A stretch of 64,000 bases of DNA. Origin: Flavobacterium aquidurense (GTDB taxonomy: Bacteria; Bacteroidota; Bacteroidia; Flavobacteriales; Flavobacteriaceae). The DNA lies in the NCBI GenBank assembly GCA_900107365.1, contig FNPS01000011.1, positions 1 to 64,000 of the forward strand, in the 5' to 3' direction. Of this stretch, positions 45,565 to 54,677 are shown piece by piece; the first letter of the stretch is position 1, and each line of letters opens with the position of its first letter. The notes below the pieces were generated by a model. The model did no database searches and was not told the origin of the DNA. It worked only from the letters and a program-made list of their open reading frames with translations. The translations under genes were made by a program, and so were the position numbers.

Positions 45565-47844
45565 ATGAAAACAATTTTGAATTTGCATCGGATCTCGATG
45601 AAGAAGATTTTATTTTTAACAAGTGTAGCGTTTTTATTTAACGCGTCAGTGCTTTGGAGCGCCACCCGAAATGTGGTAACAGGTTACGGAGCGGATAACA
45701 CGGGGGCCACTTATGCGACTGTGCAGATCCAAAATGCTATTAACGCCTGCCAGCCGGGTGATATTTTATTTTTTCCTGATGGAACTTATTTAATGGATAG
45801 CGGTTTAACGCTAAAATCAAACGATTTAACAGTTATCATTTCTCCGGGTGCACTAATCAAAGCCAATACAATCTATGTATGGCGCGAAAACGGAAGCGAT
45901 CTATTCTTTGGTGAAAACCTTAAGAATATCGAAATTACTGGGGGTGGTATTATTGATGGGGGTGGTCTGGTTTATGAGCGTAGTACTCGACCTTATCAAA
46001 AACCCGGACGTGGTATTGAGTTAATTGGCTGTACGAATGTGAATATTCACCATTTAACCGTAAGAAATATTCCAAACTTCGCCATCAATATTGAAAGATG
46101 TAACCTTGTAATTGCAGACAATCTTTTGATTCGTGGTCGACCTTTTGACAACTTTCATGGATCTGCCGATGGTTTAGATATTCAAAGCTGTTATGATGTG
46201 ACTATTACCAATTGCGATATTGAAGTAGGTGACGATGCTCTTTGTTTAAAAGTTAAACCAGAAGCTCCTTTGCATAAAGTAAGAATCAAGAACTGTATTC
46301 TGGCTTCTTCCTGTAATGCGTTTAAGATTGGTACTGATACAAAAAATGATGTGTATGACATCATTGCCGAGAATGTTACTATAAACAAACATTCTAATCC
46401 TGCTGCTTCAGGAGAAGATCCTATCTCTACTGGTGATTGTATTTCAGCGATTACCTTACAAAGTAATGATAATACCAATGTGCATGATATTACAGTTAGA
46501 AATTTTACGATCAACAGCTGCTACAATCCTATCTATCTTGAATTGCAAAACAGAGGAAATAATAGCCCATTTAATGGTAAGCTAAGCAATATTTTAATTG
46601 AAAATATCAATTGCAAAAAAGCAACGATACAACCAGTAGTATTCAATTATGATTGTGCCGAAACTACTAAAATTGAAGATGTTACGCTTAACAATATTAC
46701 GGTTTACAATTACAGTTCAAATGCCGGAGTTATTCCTACCTGCATGAACGGAAATTATCCTGAAGTTAAAAATAACGGAATCGCAAATGCCTATGGAATC
46801 TGGGCACGTGGAATAGATGGTTTGGATATTAACAGCTGTGATTTTATCAATACAGGAAACAGCAGCCGTACAAGAACTTATTTTGACAGTACAACAGCTG
46901 ATGTTCATGAAACTAATGGATGTACCAGAATTCCTGTTGATCCTTTCGCAAAAGTAAATAACGGCGCATGGAGAAATGTTCCGATTACTGTTGCTGCTAC
47001 TGGTGCGTCTGTAAGTTTTGGACCTCAACCAGCAAATGGAAGCTGGAGCTGGACCGGACCAAACGGATTTAGTTCTGGCTCACGCGAAGTTACTATTTCG
47101 AATATCTCGGATGCAAAATACGGAACATACACAGCAACTTATACGAATGCTTGTGGAGCTGTAAGCACTATGGAATTTGAGATTACAAATAAAAATATTT
47201 ACGAGGCAGAAAATGCTTTAATCAACGAAGGAACTATAAACGATGGAGCTACCGGAAGATATGTTGACCTAAATGCGGGCGGATTTCTTAAATGGGGAAA
47301 TGTTAACATGACTTCAGCAGGTACTTATAGTTTAGCCTTTAATGTTGCAGTTTATTCTGCAGGTACAAGAAAAATGGGGCTTTACGTAAACGGTGTAAAA
47401 AAAGGGGTGATCACATCTTCTTCTTTAGCTTTTACTGAAGTTGCTTTAAACAGTGCTCTTAATCAAGGAAATAATGTAATCGAATTACGCGATACCGAGG
47501 GAACTACAGAATTGAATGTAGATTATTTAGTGGTAAAAACTACTTCTGGAGGTATTGCTGCTAAAGGTGCTAAAACTACTGCAGTAACAACTGAGCCATT
47601 GGCTGAAGAAGGGTTTTATGTGTATCCAAATCCAACTAACGGAATCTTAAATATTGATTTTCATGGCGAAAAATATACTTCAATACAAGTTTATGACAGC
47701 ACTGGAAATACAGTTTTTTCTAAAAAAATAGACGCTGAAAATGCATTACAAATTGATTTAAGTTCCGTTTTAAAAACTGGAATTTATGTGGTTTCATTAA
47801 AATCAAGCAACAAAGTTACAAACAAAAAGCTGATGGTTAATTAA
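45565..47844 (+). CDS. Multidomain GH28 pectinase with carbohydrate-binding domain and T9SS sorting tail
   Basis: About 759 residues from ATG 45565; ATG 45598 (MKKILFLTS) is an equally plausible start giving a compact signal peptide. Residues about 40-480 are a GH28 beta-helix, with catalytic aspartates in SADGLDIQ and EVGDDALCLKV and Lys in CNAFKIGTDT. An Ig/PKD-like segment follows (NGSWSWTGPNGFSS...), then a CBM6/CBM35-like beta-sandwich (YEAENALINEGT...NNVIELRDTEG). The last about 75 residues are a type A T9SS sorting domain (YVYPNPTNGILNIDF...KLMVN). It is therefore secreted to the surface or medium, unlike the other enzymes of the locus. It leads the operon that continues into uronate catabolism. 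Confidence 0.9.
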   Translation: MKTILNLHRISMKKILFLTSVAFLFNASVLWSATRNVVTGYGADNTGATYATVQIQNAINACQPGDILFFPDGTYLMDSGLTLKSNDLTVIISPGALIKANTIYVWRENGSDLFFGENLKNIEITGGGIIDGGGLVYERSTRPYQKPGRGIELIGCTNVNIHHLTVRNIPNFAINIERCNLVIADNLLIRGRPFDNFHGSADGLDIQSCYDVTITNCDIEVGDDALCLKVKPEAPLHKVRIKNCILASSCNAFKIGTDTKNDVYDIIAENVTINKHSNPAASGEDPISTGDCISAITLQSNDNTNVHDITVRNFTINSCYNPIYLELQNRGNNSPFNGKLSNILIENINCKKATIQPVVFNYDCAETTKIEDVTLNNITVYNYSSNAGVIPTCMNGNYPEVKNNGIANAYGIWARGIDGLDINSCDFINTGNSSRTRTYFDSTTADVHETNGCTRIPVDPFAKVNNGAWRNVPITVAATGASVSFGPQPANGSWSWTGPNGFSSGSREVTISNISDAKYGTYTATYTNACGAVSTMEFEITNKNIYEAENALINEGTINDGATGRYVDLNAGGFLKWGNVNMTSAGTYSLAFNVAVYSAGTRKMGLYVNGVKKGVITSSSLAFTEVALNSALNQGNNVIELRDTEGTTELNVDYLVVKTTSGGIAAKGAKTTAVTTEPLAEEGFYVYPNPTNGILNIDFHGEKYTSIQVYDSTGNTVFSKKIDAENALQIDLSSVLKTGIYVVSLKSSNKVTNKKLMVN

Positions 47845-47907
47845 GCATTAAATAGTAAAATATTGGTTCTCATTTCCATACAAAAGCAAATTACAAATAA
47901 ATAAGTT

Positions 47908-48915
47908 ATGTCAGATAAAATCGTGTGTTTTGGAGAAATATTGCTTCGTCTTTCACCTCCAAATCATTTAAAAATTTTTAAATCAAAAGCATTTGAAGCA
48001 CACTATGGCGGTGCCGAAGCAAATGTGGGCGCATCGTTGGCCTTAATGGGTTGTGATGTGAATGTTGTTACTGCACTTCCTCAAAATGAACTTGGGGCAT
48101 CTGCAGAGAGTGAAATGCTTTCGTATGGAATGAGAGCAAATATTATCAGAAAGGGAGAACGAATCGGAATATATTATTTCGAACAAGGTGCGTCCGAAAG
48201 ACCTGGACGGGTAATCTATGACCGAAACAGTTCTTCCTTTTCTTTATTAAAAAAAGGCATGATTGACTGGAAAACCATTTTTAAAGATGCAAAATGGTTT
48301 CACTGGTCGGGCATCACGCCTGCCCTTTCTCAGGATTTGGCAGCTGTTTGTGAAGAAGCTTTAATTATTGCTTCTGAAATGGGACTAACTATTTCTGCCG
48401 ATTTAAATTACAGGCCAACCTTATGGAATTACGGCAAAAAAGCCAATGAAATAATGCCAAACCTCATCCAGTATTGCGATGTGCTTTTAGGCGGTATTGA
48501 TGATTCTGAAAATTGTCTCGCTATAAAAACAACCGAAGAAGAATCTTTCGAAACGGTCTATAAAAAATGGCACGCACAGCATCCAAAATTAAAAACAATT
48601 GTTTCTACGCTGCGCTATAATGCCAACGCATCTTCAAATACAATTGGGGCAGTTTTATGGAGCGATTCAAAACTATATCAATCCGGAGAATATAAAATTT
48701 CACACATTATCGACCGTATCGGAGCCGGTGATGCATTTATGGCCGGACTTATATATGGACTCATCAACTGGCCGGAAGATCCTCAAAAAACGGTAGAATA
48801 TGCTTTGGCAGGTTCTTGCCTAAAACATTCAATAGCTGGCGATATTAATTTGGCTTCGGTCAATGACATTACAGCTTTAATGAACGGTTCCACGGGCGGA
48901 AGAGTTATTCGATGA
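47908..48915 (+). CDS. kdgK: 2-keto-3-deoxygluconate kinase (PfkB family)
   Basis: A 335-residue ribokinase-like protein. The N-terminal substrate motif is AHYGGAEANVGASLALMG. The C-terminal ATP-site signature is DRIGAGDAFMAGLIYG, with the catalytic Asp in GAGDAF. It phosphorylates 2-keto-3-deoxy-D-gluconate to KDPG using ATP. It is followed immediately by the KDPG aldolase and then by the enzymes that make its substrate, which supports this specificity over other PfkB sugars. Confidence 0.9.
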   Translation: MSDKIVCFGEILLRLSPPNHLKIFKSKAFEAHYGGAEANVGASLALMGCDVNVVTALPQNELGASAESEMLSYGMRANIIRKGERIGIYYFEQGASERPGRVIYDRNSSSFSLLKKGMIDWKTIFKDAKWFHWSGITPALSQDLAAVCEEALIIASEMGLTISADLNYRPTLWNYGKKANEIMPNLIQYCDVLLGGIDDSENCLAIKTTEEESFETVYKKWHAQHPKLKTIVSTLRYNANASSNTIGAVLWSDSKLYQSGEYKISHIIDRIGAGDAFMAGLIYGLINWPEDPQKTVEYALAGSCLKHSIAGDINLASVNDITALMNGSTGGRVIR

Positions 48916-48946
48916 TAAATCAGAAAATCAATTAAACTAAATAAAA

Positions 48947-49609
48947 GTGAGTAAAATAGACCAGATTATAACGACGATTACCAATCAGGGCACTTTGCCT
49001 TTGTACTTCAATAAAGATGAAACGGTAAGTATTGAAATATTGCGAGCACTTTACAGAGCTGGAATAAAAGCAATTGAATACACACACAGAGGAGTTGAAG
49101 CAACAGAAAACTTCAAAAAAATGATAGCAGTTCGCGACGCTGAAATGTTCGATTTGCTTATCGGAATTGGAACCATTAAAAATGAAAGACAAACAGAAGC
49201 TTATTTAGAATTGGGCGCCGACTTTTTTATAAGTCCGGGATTTGTTCCTGAAGTAGCTGCTTTATTAAAGAGTAAAGAAATTTTATACATCCCTGGCTGT
49301 ATGACACCGACTGAAATAATTGCCGCTGAAAATAAAGGAATTCAGTTCATAAAATTATTTCCGGGAAACAAAATAGAACCCGACTTTCTTTCCAGCATAA
49401 AAGACATTTTTCCAGATCTGATTTTTATGCCAACCGGAGGAGTTGATACAACCAAAGAAAACATTCAGGCCTGGTTCGACGCAGGAGTATCCGCAGTTGG
49501 AATGGGAAGTAAATTAATTAGCAAAAAATTGATGGACGAAAAGGATTATCAGACTATTGAAAATCAAACTAAAAACGTCCTGAACATTATAAAAACTATA
49601 AACAAATAA
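48947..49609 (+). CDS. kdgA: KDPG aldolase (2-keto-3-deoxy-6-phosphogluconate aldolase)
   Basis: A 220-residue class I aldolase of the KHG/KDPG family, starting with GTG at 48947; no better start exists. The Schiff-base Lys is in GIQFIKLFPGNKI, and the catalytic Glu is expected in the AIEYTHRG strand (EYT where EVT is usual). DFFISPGFVPEVAA and FMPTGGVD are the conserved phosphate-binding loops. It splits KDPG to pyruvate and glyceraldehyde-3-phosphate, ending the pathway encoded here. Confidence 0.92.
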   Translation: MSKIDQIITTITNQGTLPLYFNKDETVSIEILRALYRAGIKAIEYTHRGVEATENFKKMIAVRDAEMFDLLIGIGTIKNERQTEAYLELGADFFISPGFVPEVAALLKSKEILYIPGCMTPTEIIAAENKGIQFIKLFPGNKIEPDFLSSIKDIFPDLIFMPTGGVDTTKENIQAWFDAGVSAVGMGSKLISKKLMDEKDYQTIENQTKNVLNIIKTINK

Positions 49610-49629
49610 CAAATCAATAAATTATAAAA

Positions 49630-50442
49630 ATGAATTCAATGTTAAATCTAGAAGGAAAAATTGCCCTTATTACCGGAGGTGCTGGAGTTTTAGGAAGCAA
49701 TATGGCCGAAGTATTGGCAAAACAAGGTGTTACTACAGGAATTGTCGGACTGACACTTGAAGAAGCTCAGACAGCTGTAGATCGAATTGAAAGCATTGGC
49801 GGAAAAGCTTTTGCAGTAAAAGGAAATGTTTTAAATCAGGAAGATCTTGAAGCCATTCGCGATTTTATAAAAGAAAAATATGGCCGATTGGATATCTTAA
49901 TTAATGCTGCCGGTGGAAATATGCCAGGTGCAACTATCGGACCTGACCAGGCATTTTATGACTTAAAATTAGGCGATTTACAAAAAGTAATGGATCTAAA
50001 TGTTATCGGAACAATGTTGCCGTCAAAAGTATTTTCTGAACTTTTTGCAGCACAAAAAAGTGGAATTATCATTAATATTTCTTCGGCTTCAGCTGAACGT
50101 CCTTTAACGAGAGTGGTTGGTTATTCTGCTTCAAAAGCGGCGATCGATAATTTTACGAAATGGATGTCTGTAGAACTGGCTTCAAAATATGGAGAAGGAA
50201 TTCGTGTGAATGCAATTGCTCCGGGATTTTTCATTGGAGAACAAAATCGCGCTTTGTTGTTAACTCCAGAAGGAGATCTTACGCCAAGAGGAATCAAGAT
50301 TATTGAACACACTCCAATGGGACGTTTTGGTGTACCAGAAGATTTAGACGGTGTATTGTTATTCCTATGCAGCGACCTTTCAAAATTCGTAACCGGAACA
50401 GTGATCAAAGTTGATGGTGGTTTTGGAGCAACAAGTATTTAA
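49630..50442 (+). CDS. uxuB: SDR-family D-mannonate oxidoreductase (fructuronate reductase)
   Basis: A 270-residue short-chain dehydrogenase. The Rossmann motif is TGGAGVLGSNMA; the NAAG motif appears as NAAGGNMPG. The catalytic Ser-Tyr-Lys is seen in ISSASAERPLTRVVGYSASKAA. It is not the long-chain UxuB of E. coli but the SDR type that replaces it in Bacteroidota and Firmicutes. It reduces D-fructuronate to D-mannonate with NAD(P)H. Assignment rests on its position between kdgA and the mannonate dehydratase gene. Confidence 0.85.
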   Translation: MNSMLNLEGKIALITGGAGVLGSNMAEVLAKQGVTTGIVGLTLEEAQTAVDRIESIGGKAFAVKGNVLNQEDLEAIRDFIKEKYGRLDILINAAGGNMPGATIGPDQAFYDLKLGDLQKVMDLNVIGTMLPSKVFSELFAAQKSGIIINISSASAERPLTRVVGYSASKAAIDNFTKWMSVELASKYGEGIRVNAIAPGFFIGEQNRALLLTPEGDLTPRGIKIIEHTPMGRFGVPEDLDGVLLFLCSDLSKFVTGTVIKVDGGFGATSI

Positions 50443-50468
50443 TTAGTAAAATTTTAAAATAAAAGAAG

Positions 50469-51653
50469 ATGAAACAGACATTAAGATGGTTCGGGCCAAA
50501 CGATCCCGTTTCTTTATCAGACATAGCACAAGCAGGTGCAACAGGCGTTGTAACAGCATTACATCATATTCCAAACGGTCAGGTTTGGGAAGTTGAAGAA
50601 ATTCAGAAGAGAATTGATATTGTAAAATACAAAGATGGAAATCAGGCTAATGGCCTGACAGGATTAAACTGGACTGTAGTTGAAAGTATTCCGGTACACG
50701 AAGACATCAAAAAACAAAGTGGAGATTATCTTCAATACATCGAAAACTACAAACAAAGCATTAAAAATCTTGCTGAGTGTGGTATTCACTGCGTTTGTTA
50801 CAATTTCATGCCTGTTTTAGACTGGTCACGTACAGATTTGTCTTATGAAATGCCAGACGGTTCAAAAGCACTTCGTTTTGATATGACTGAATTTGCAGCC
50901 TTTGAATTGTTTATTTTAAAACGTCCGGATGCTGAAAAATCATATTCAGCACAGCAAATTAAAGCAGCTACAGCTTACTTTGAAAAAGCATCACCAGAAG
51001 ACAAAAAGAAACTTCAGCAAAATATTCTGGCAGGATTGCCCGGTGCTGAAGAAGCTTATTCTGTTGAAGATTTCTTGGTTACGTTGGCAGCTTATGACGG
51101 AATTGACAGCAATAAATTAAAAGAACATTTATTCTTTTTCTTAAGAGAAATTATTCCGGTTGCAGAAAGCAATCATGTATTGATGGCTATTCATCCTGAC
51201 GATCCTCCTTACCCAATTTTAGGATTACCGAGAGTGGTGAGTACTGAAAATGATCTTATAGAATTAATGAGAGCTTACGATTCTAAATCAAACGGATTTA
51301 CGATGTGTACAGGATCTTACGGCGTTAGAGCAGATAATGATTTAGCCGGAATTGTAAGACGTCATGGCGATAAAATGAATTTTATCCATTTAAGAAGTAC
51401 ACAACGTGATGAGCAAGGCAACTTTTACGAAGCAAATCACTTAGAAGGCGATGTCGACATGTATGAAGTTGTAAAAGAAATTCTTATTGTAGAAAAAAGA
51501 AATGGTACCAAATTGCCAATGCGTCCGGATCACGGGCACCAAATGCTGGACGATTTAAAGAAGAAAACTAACCCTGGATATTCTGGAATTGGCCGTTTAA
51601 GAGGTCTAGCCGAATTACGAGGATTGGAACTGGGAATCAAAAGAAGTTTGTAA
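50469..51653 (+). CDS. uxuA: Mannonate dehydratase
   Basis: A 394-residue TIM-barrel enzyme of the xylose-isomerase-like superfamily. It begins MKQTLRWFGPNDPVSLSDIAQ, and LHHIPNGQVW is the family start. IHCVCYNFMPVLDWSRTDL and LMAIHPDDPPYPILGLPRVV hold metal ligands. MRPDHGHQML near the C-terminus is the strongly conserved metal and catalytic His region. It dehydrates D-mannonate to 2-keto-3-deoxygluconate. It lies 26 bp after uxuB and is followed by a hairpin before uxaC. Confidence 0.95.
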   Translation: MKQTLRWFGPNDPVSLSDIAQAGATGVVTALHHIPNGQVWEVEEIQKRIDIVKYKDGNQANGLTGLNWTVVESIPVHEDIKKQSGDYLQYIENYKQSIKNLAECGIHCVCYNFMPVLDWSRTDLSYEMPDGSKALRFDMTEFAAFELFILKRPDAEKSYSAQQIKAATAYFEKASPEDKKKLQQNILAGLPGAEEAYSVEDFLVTLAAYDGIDSNKLKEHLFFFLREIIPVAESNHVLMAIHPDDPPYPILGLPRVVSTENDLIELMRAYDSKSNGFTMCTGSYGVRADNDLAGIVRRHGDKMNFIHLRSTQRDEQGNFYEANHLEGDVDMYEVVKEILIVEKRNGTKLPMRPDHGHQMLDDLKKKTNPGYSGIGRLRGLAELRGLELGIKRSL

Positions 51654-51662
51654 ATAATAGTT

Positions 51663-51694
51663 TTCTGCTCCAGATTTAAAAATTTGGAGCAGAA
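51663..51694 (+). terminator. Hairpin between uxuA and uxaC
   Basis: TTCTGCTCCA (51663-51672) pairs perfectly with TGGAGCAGAA (51685-51694) and is followed by TTCTTT. It may terminate or attenuate the first operon and leave uxaC-exuT with a separate transcript. The remaining 105 bp to uxaC show nothing else. Confidence 0.6.
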
Positions 51695-51799
51695 TTCTTT
51701 AGTTATTTTCACACTTATGGCTGGCGTAAGCAGCTATGAAGTTTTACAAAAGATTTCATCGTAAAATAAGCCATTCAAAGAAAATTTTAAAATAAAATC

Positions 51800-53212
51800 A
51801 TGCAAAAAAGCTTTATAACAGACGACTTTTTACTACATAACGATTTTGCAAAAAAACTCTATCACGATTTTGCAAAAACACAACCCATTTACGATTATCA
51901 CTCGCATCTTTCTCCAAAAGATATTGCTGAAGATCGTCAGTTTGAAAACATAACCCAACTTTGGATCGAAGGCGATCATTATAAATGGAGAGCCATGCGC
52001 GCCAATGGTATTGATGAGAAATACATTACTGGTGATGCTTCTGACTTTGAAAAGTTTCAAAAATATGCCGAAACGCTTCCGAACACGCTCAGAAATCCTT
52101 TGTATCACTGGACACATTTAGAGCTGCAACGTTACTTTGGGGTAACCGAACTATTAAACGCTGAATCAGCAAAAAGAATTTATGATGCTTGCAATGAATT
52201 ATTGAAAAAACCAGAATACAGCGTTCGCAATTTATTGCATAAAATGAATGTAAAAATGGTAGGAACAACCGATGATCCTACCGACGATTTACAATATCAT
52301 AAGCAACTTCTTGACGAAGGATTTACAATCTCAGTACTACCTACTTTTAGACCTGATAAAGCAACTGAAATTGAAAAAGGAGAAGCTTTTGTTTTATGGA
52401 TCAAAAAATTAGAACGAGTTGTTGTGTTCCGAATCAAAAGTTTTGATGATTTGGTAAAAGCGTTGCAAATCCGTCATGATTTTTTTCATCTCCGAGGATG
52501 CAAAATTTCAGATCATGGTCATGCATCATTTTATAATGCTAGTGCTACCAAAGAAGAAGTCAACCTGATTTTTGAAAAAGCAATGCAGTCCGCTTCTTTA
52601 ACTTCACTAGAAATTGAAAAATACAAATCGGCTTTATTGTTCGAAATTGCCGTTATGAATTATAAAAAATCATGGGTTCAGCAATTTCATGTTGGTGCTA
52701 TTCGTAATAACAATAGCAAGATGATGAACCTCATTGGCCCTGATCAGGGATTTGATTCTATTGGAGACTTGACCATGGCACAAAGCATGAGTGGCTTTTT
52801 TGATAAATTAAACTCAAATGACGCCCTGACTAAAACCATAGTTTACAATCTGAATCCCAGAGATAATGAAATGTTCGCATCAATGGCGGCCAATTTCAAC
52901 GACGGATTAGTTCCCGGAAAAATGCAATACGGTGCGGCATGGTGGTTTTTAGATCAAAAAGACGGTATGCAAAAGCAATTAGATGTTCTCTCCAATTTTG
53001 GATTATTAAGCCGCTTCGTGGGAATGCTAACCGATTCAAGAAGTTTTCTTTCGTTTCCCCGTCATGAATATTTCCGCCGTATTCTCTGTAATGTGTTAGG
53101 AGATGAAATGGAAAAAGCAGAATTACCAAATGACATCAATTTAATTGGACGTTTAGTCCAAAAAATTTGCAGCGAGAATGCTGTGGAGTATTTTGGATTT
53201 CATCAAAAATAA
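51800..53212 (+). CDS. uxaC: Glucuronate isomerase
   Basis: A 470-residue amidohydrolase-superfamily isomerase. YDYHSHLSPKDIAEDRQFENI near the N-terminus carries the HxH metal motif. GTTDDPTDDL, ISDHGHASF and LTDSRSFLSFPRHEYFRR are diagnostic of UxaC. It converts D-glucuronate to D-fructuronate, and D-galacturonate to D-tagaturonate. Only the glucuronate branch can continue with the neighbouring enzymes. Confidence 0.96.
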   Translation: MQKSFITDDFLLHNDFAKKLYHDFAKTQPIYDYHSHLSPKDIAEDRQFENITQLWIEGDHYKWRAMRANGIDEKYITGDASDFEKFQKYAETLPNTLRNPLYHWTHLELQRYFGVTELLNAESAKRIYDACNELLKKPEYSVRNLLHKMNVKMVGTTDDPTDDLQYHKQLLDEGFTISVLPTFRPDKATEIEKGEAFVLWIKKLERVVVFRIKSFDDLVKALQIRHDFFHLRGCKISDHGHASFYNASATKEEVNLIFEKAMQSASLTSLEIEKYKSALLFEIAVMNYKKSWVQQFHVGAIRNNNSKMMNLIGPDQGFDSIGDLTMAQSMSGFFDKLNSNDALTKTIVYNLNPRDNEMFASMAANFNDGLVPGKMQYGAAWWFLDQKDGMQKQLDVLSNFGLLSRFVGMLTDSRSFLSFPRHEYFRRILCNVLGDEMEKAELPNDINLIGRLVQKICSENAVEYFGFHQK

Positions 53213-53245
53213 ACCATAAACAAATTAATATAACCAAGAAAAATA

Positions 53246-54619
53246 ATGTACAATAAAAACGAAGTCATTGGAAAATACAGATGGACAATCTGCGGTTTAC
53301 TCTTCTTTGCTACGACAGTCAACTATCTGGACAGACAAGTATTAAGTTTATTAGCGCCTAGTCTTTCAAAAGAATTCAATTGGAACAATACTGATTATGC
53401 AAATATTACCGCTGTATTTCAATTTATTTATGCCATTTCAATGCTTTTTGCAGGAAGGATAATAGATAAAATAGGTACAAAAACTGGTTATATTTTGGCC
53501 ATTACCATTTGGTCGCTTGGAGCAATTATGCACGCTTATGCCATCCCGATTGGAACAACAGTCAATAGCATTTTAGTTTGGGTGGGAATTGCCGCTGTTC
53601 CGGTTTCTATCTTAGGATTTATGATTTCACGATCCTTTTTAGCCATTGGTGAAGCAGGAAATTTCCCAGCTGCGATCAAAGCCGTTGCCGAATATTTTCC
53701 AAAGAAAGAACGTTCACTGGCAACTGGAATATTTAATTCGGGTTCAAATGTTGGAGCCATATTAGCGCCATTAACCGTTCCGTGGATTGCGGTAAATTGG
53801 GGTTGGGAAACTGCCTTTATCATCATTGGTGCAATTGGTTTTCTTTGGATGTTCTTTTGGTATATCTTATATGAGAAACCAGAAAAGCAAAAAAGACTTT
53901 CTGCAGCAGAATTAAATTATATTCTTGAAGGTGAGGTTAAAGAAAAAGAAGCTGGAGTTTCAGAACCAAAAGAAAAAATTTCCTGGATTAAACTTTTAAA
54001 ATACAAACAAACCTGGGCCTTTGTATCAGGTAAATTTTTAACCGATGGAATCTGGTGGTTCTTTTTATTTTGGTTGCCAAAATATTTAGAAGCACAATTT
54101 GGACTTGTGAAAACTGATATTGCTTTTCCGCTTTCAGTATTGTACACGATGACCATGGTTGGAAGTATTTATGGTGGTTATTTTCCAATGTATTACATCA
54201 ATAAAGGTTACAATGCCTATGAAGGGCGAATGAAAGCGATGCTAATTATTGCCTTATTCCCTTTGGTAGTTTTGTTAGCGCAACCTTTAGGACACATTAG
54301 TTACTGGATTCCGGTCGTATTAATTGGAGTTGGAGCATCAGCACATCAGGCCTGGTCTGCCAATATATTTACAACGGTATCAGACATGTTTCCTAAAAAA
54401 GCTATTGGTTCCATTATAGGAATTGGTGGAATGGCTGGTGGAATTGGTGGTGTTTTGGTGTCAAAAATAGGTGGTGCCCTTTTTGATTATTATGAAGCCC
54501 ACGGTCATATTCAGACCGGTTATACTATCATGTTCGTTCTTTGTTCTATCGCATATTTGATTGCATGGACAGTTATGAAAACTCTAGTTCCTAAATATTC
54601 AGAAATTAAAGATTTGTAA
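53246..54619 (+). CDS. exuT: MFS hexuronate transporter (ExuT family)
   Basis: A 457-residue membrane protein with 12 probable helices. RWTICGLLFFATTVNYLDRQVLSLLAP is the hallmark of the anion:cation symporter family, including ExuT. FAGRIIDKIGTKTGY is the motif A loop. FLAIGEAGNFPAAIKAVAEYFPKKERS is the second family signature. It imports hexuronates, here probably glucuronate, with protons from the periplasm where the secreted hydrolases release them. It ends the uronate operon before a bidirectional terminator. Confidence 0.92.
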   Translation: MYNKNEVIGKYRWTICGLLFFATTVNYLDRQVLSLLAPSLSKEFNWNNTDYANITAVFQFIYAISMLFAGRIIDKIGTKTGYILAITIWSLGAIMHAYAIPIGTTVNSILVWVGIAAVPVSILGFMISRSFLAIGEAGNFPAAIKAVAEYFPKKERSLATGIFNSGSNVGAILAPLTVPWIAVNWGWETAFIIIGAIGFLWMFFWYILYEKPEKQKRLSAAELNYILEGEVKEKEAGVSEPKEKISWIKLLKYKQTWAFVSGKFLTDGIWWFFLFWLPKYLEAQFGLVKTDIAFPLSVLYTMTMVGSIYGGYFPMYYINKGYNAYEGRMKAMLIIALFPLVVLLAQPLGHISYWIPVVLIGVGASAHQAWSANIFTTVSDMFPKKAIGSIIGIGGMAGGIGGVLVSKIGGALFDYYEAHGHIQTGYTIMFVLCSIAYLIAWTVMKTLVPKYSEIKDL

Positions 54620-54641
54620 TAGTTAAATAAATTTAAAAACA

Positions 54642-54670
54642 AAAAAGTGTTCAGTTATTGAACACTTTTT
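54642..54670. terminator. Bidirectional terminator between exuT and corA
   Basis: AAAAAGTGTTCA (54642-54653) pairs with TGAACACTTTTT (54659-54670) over a 5-nt loop, with A/T tracts on both flanks, between convergent genes. Confidence 0.85.
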
Positions 54671-54677
54671 GTTTGTA

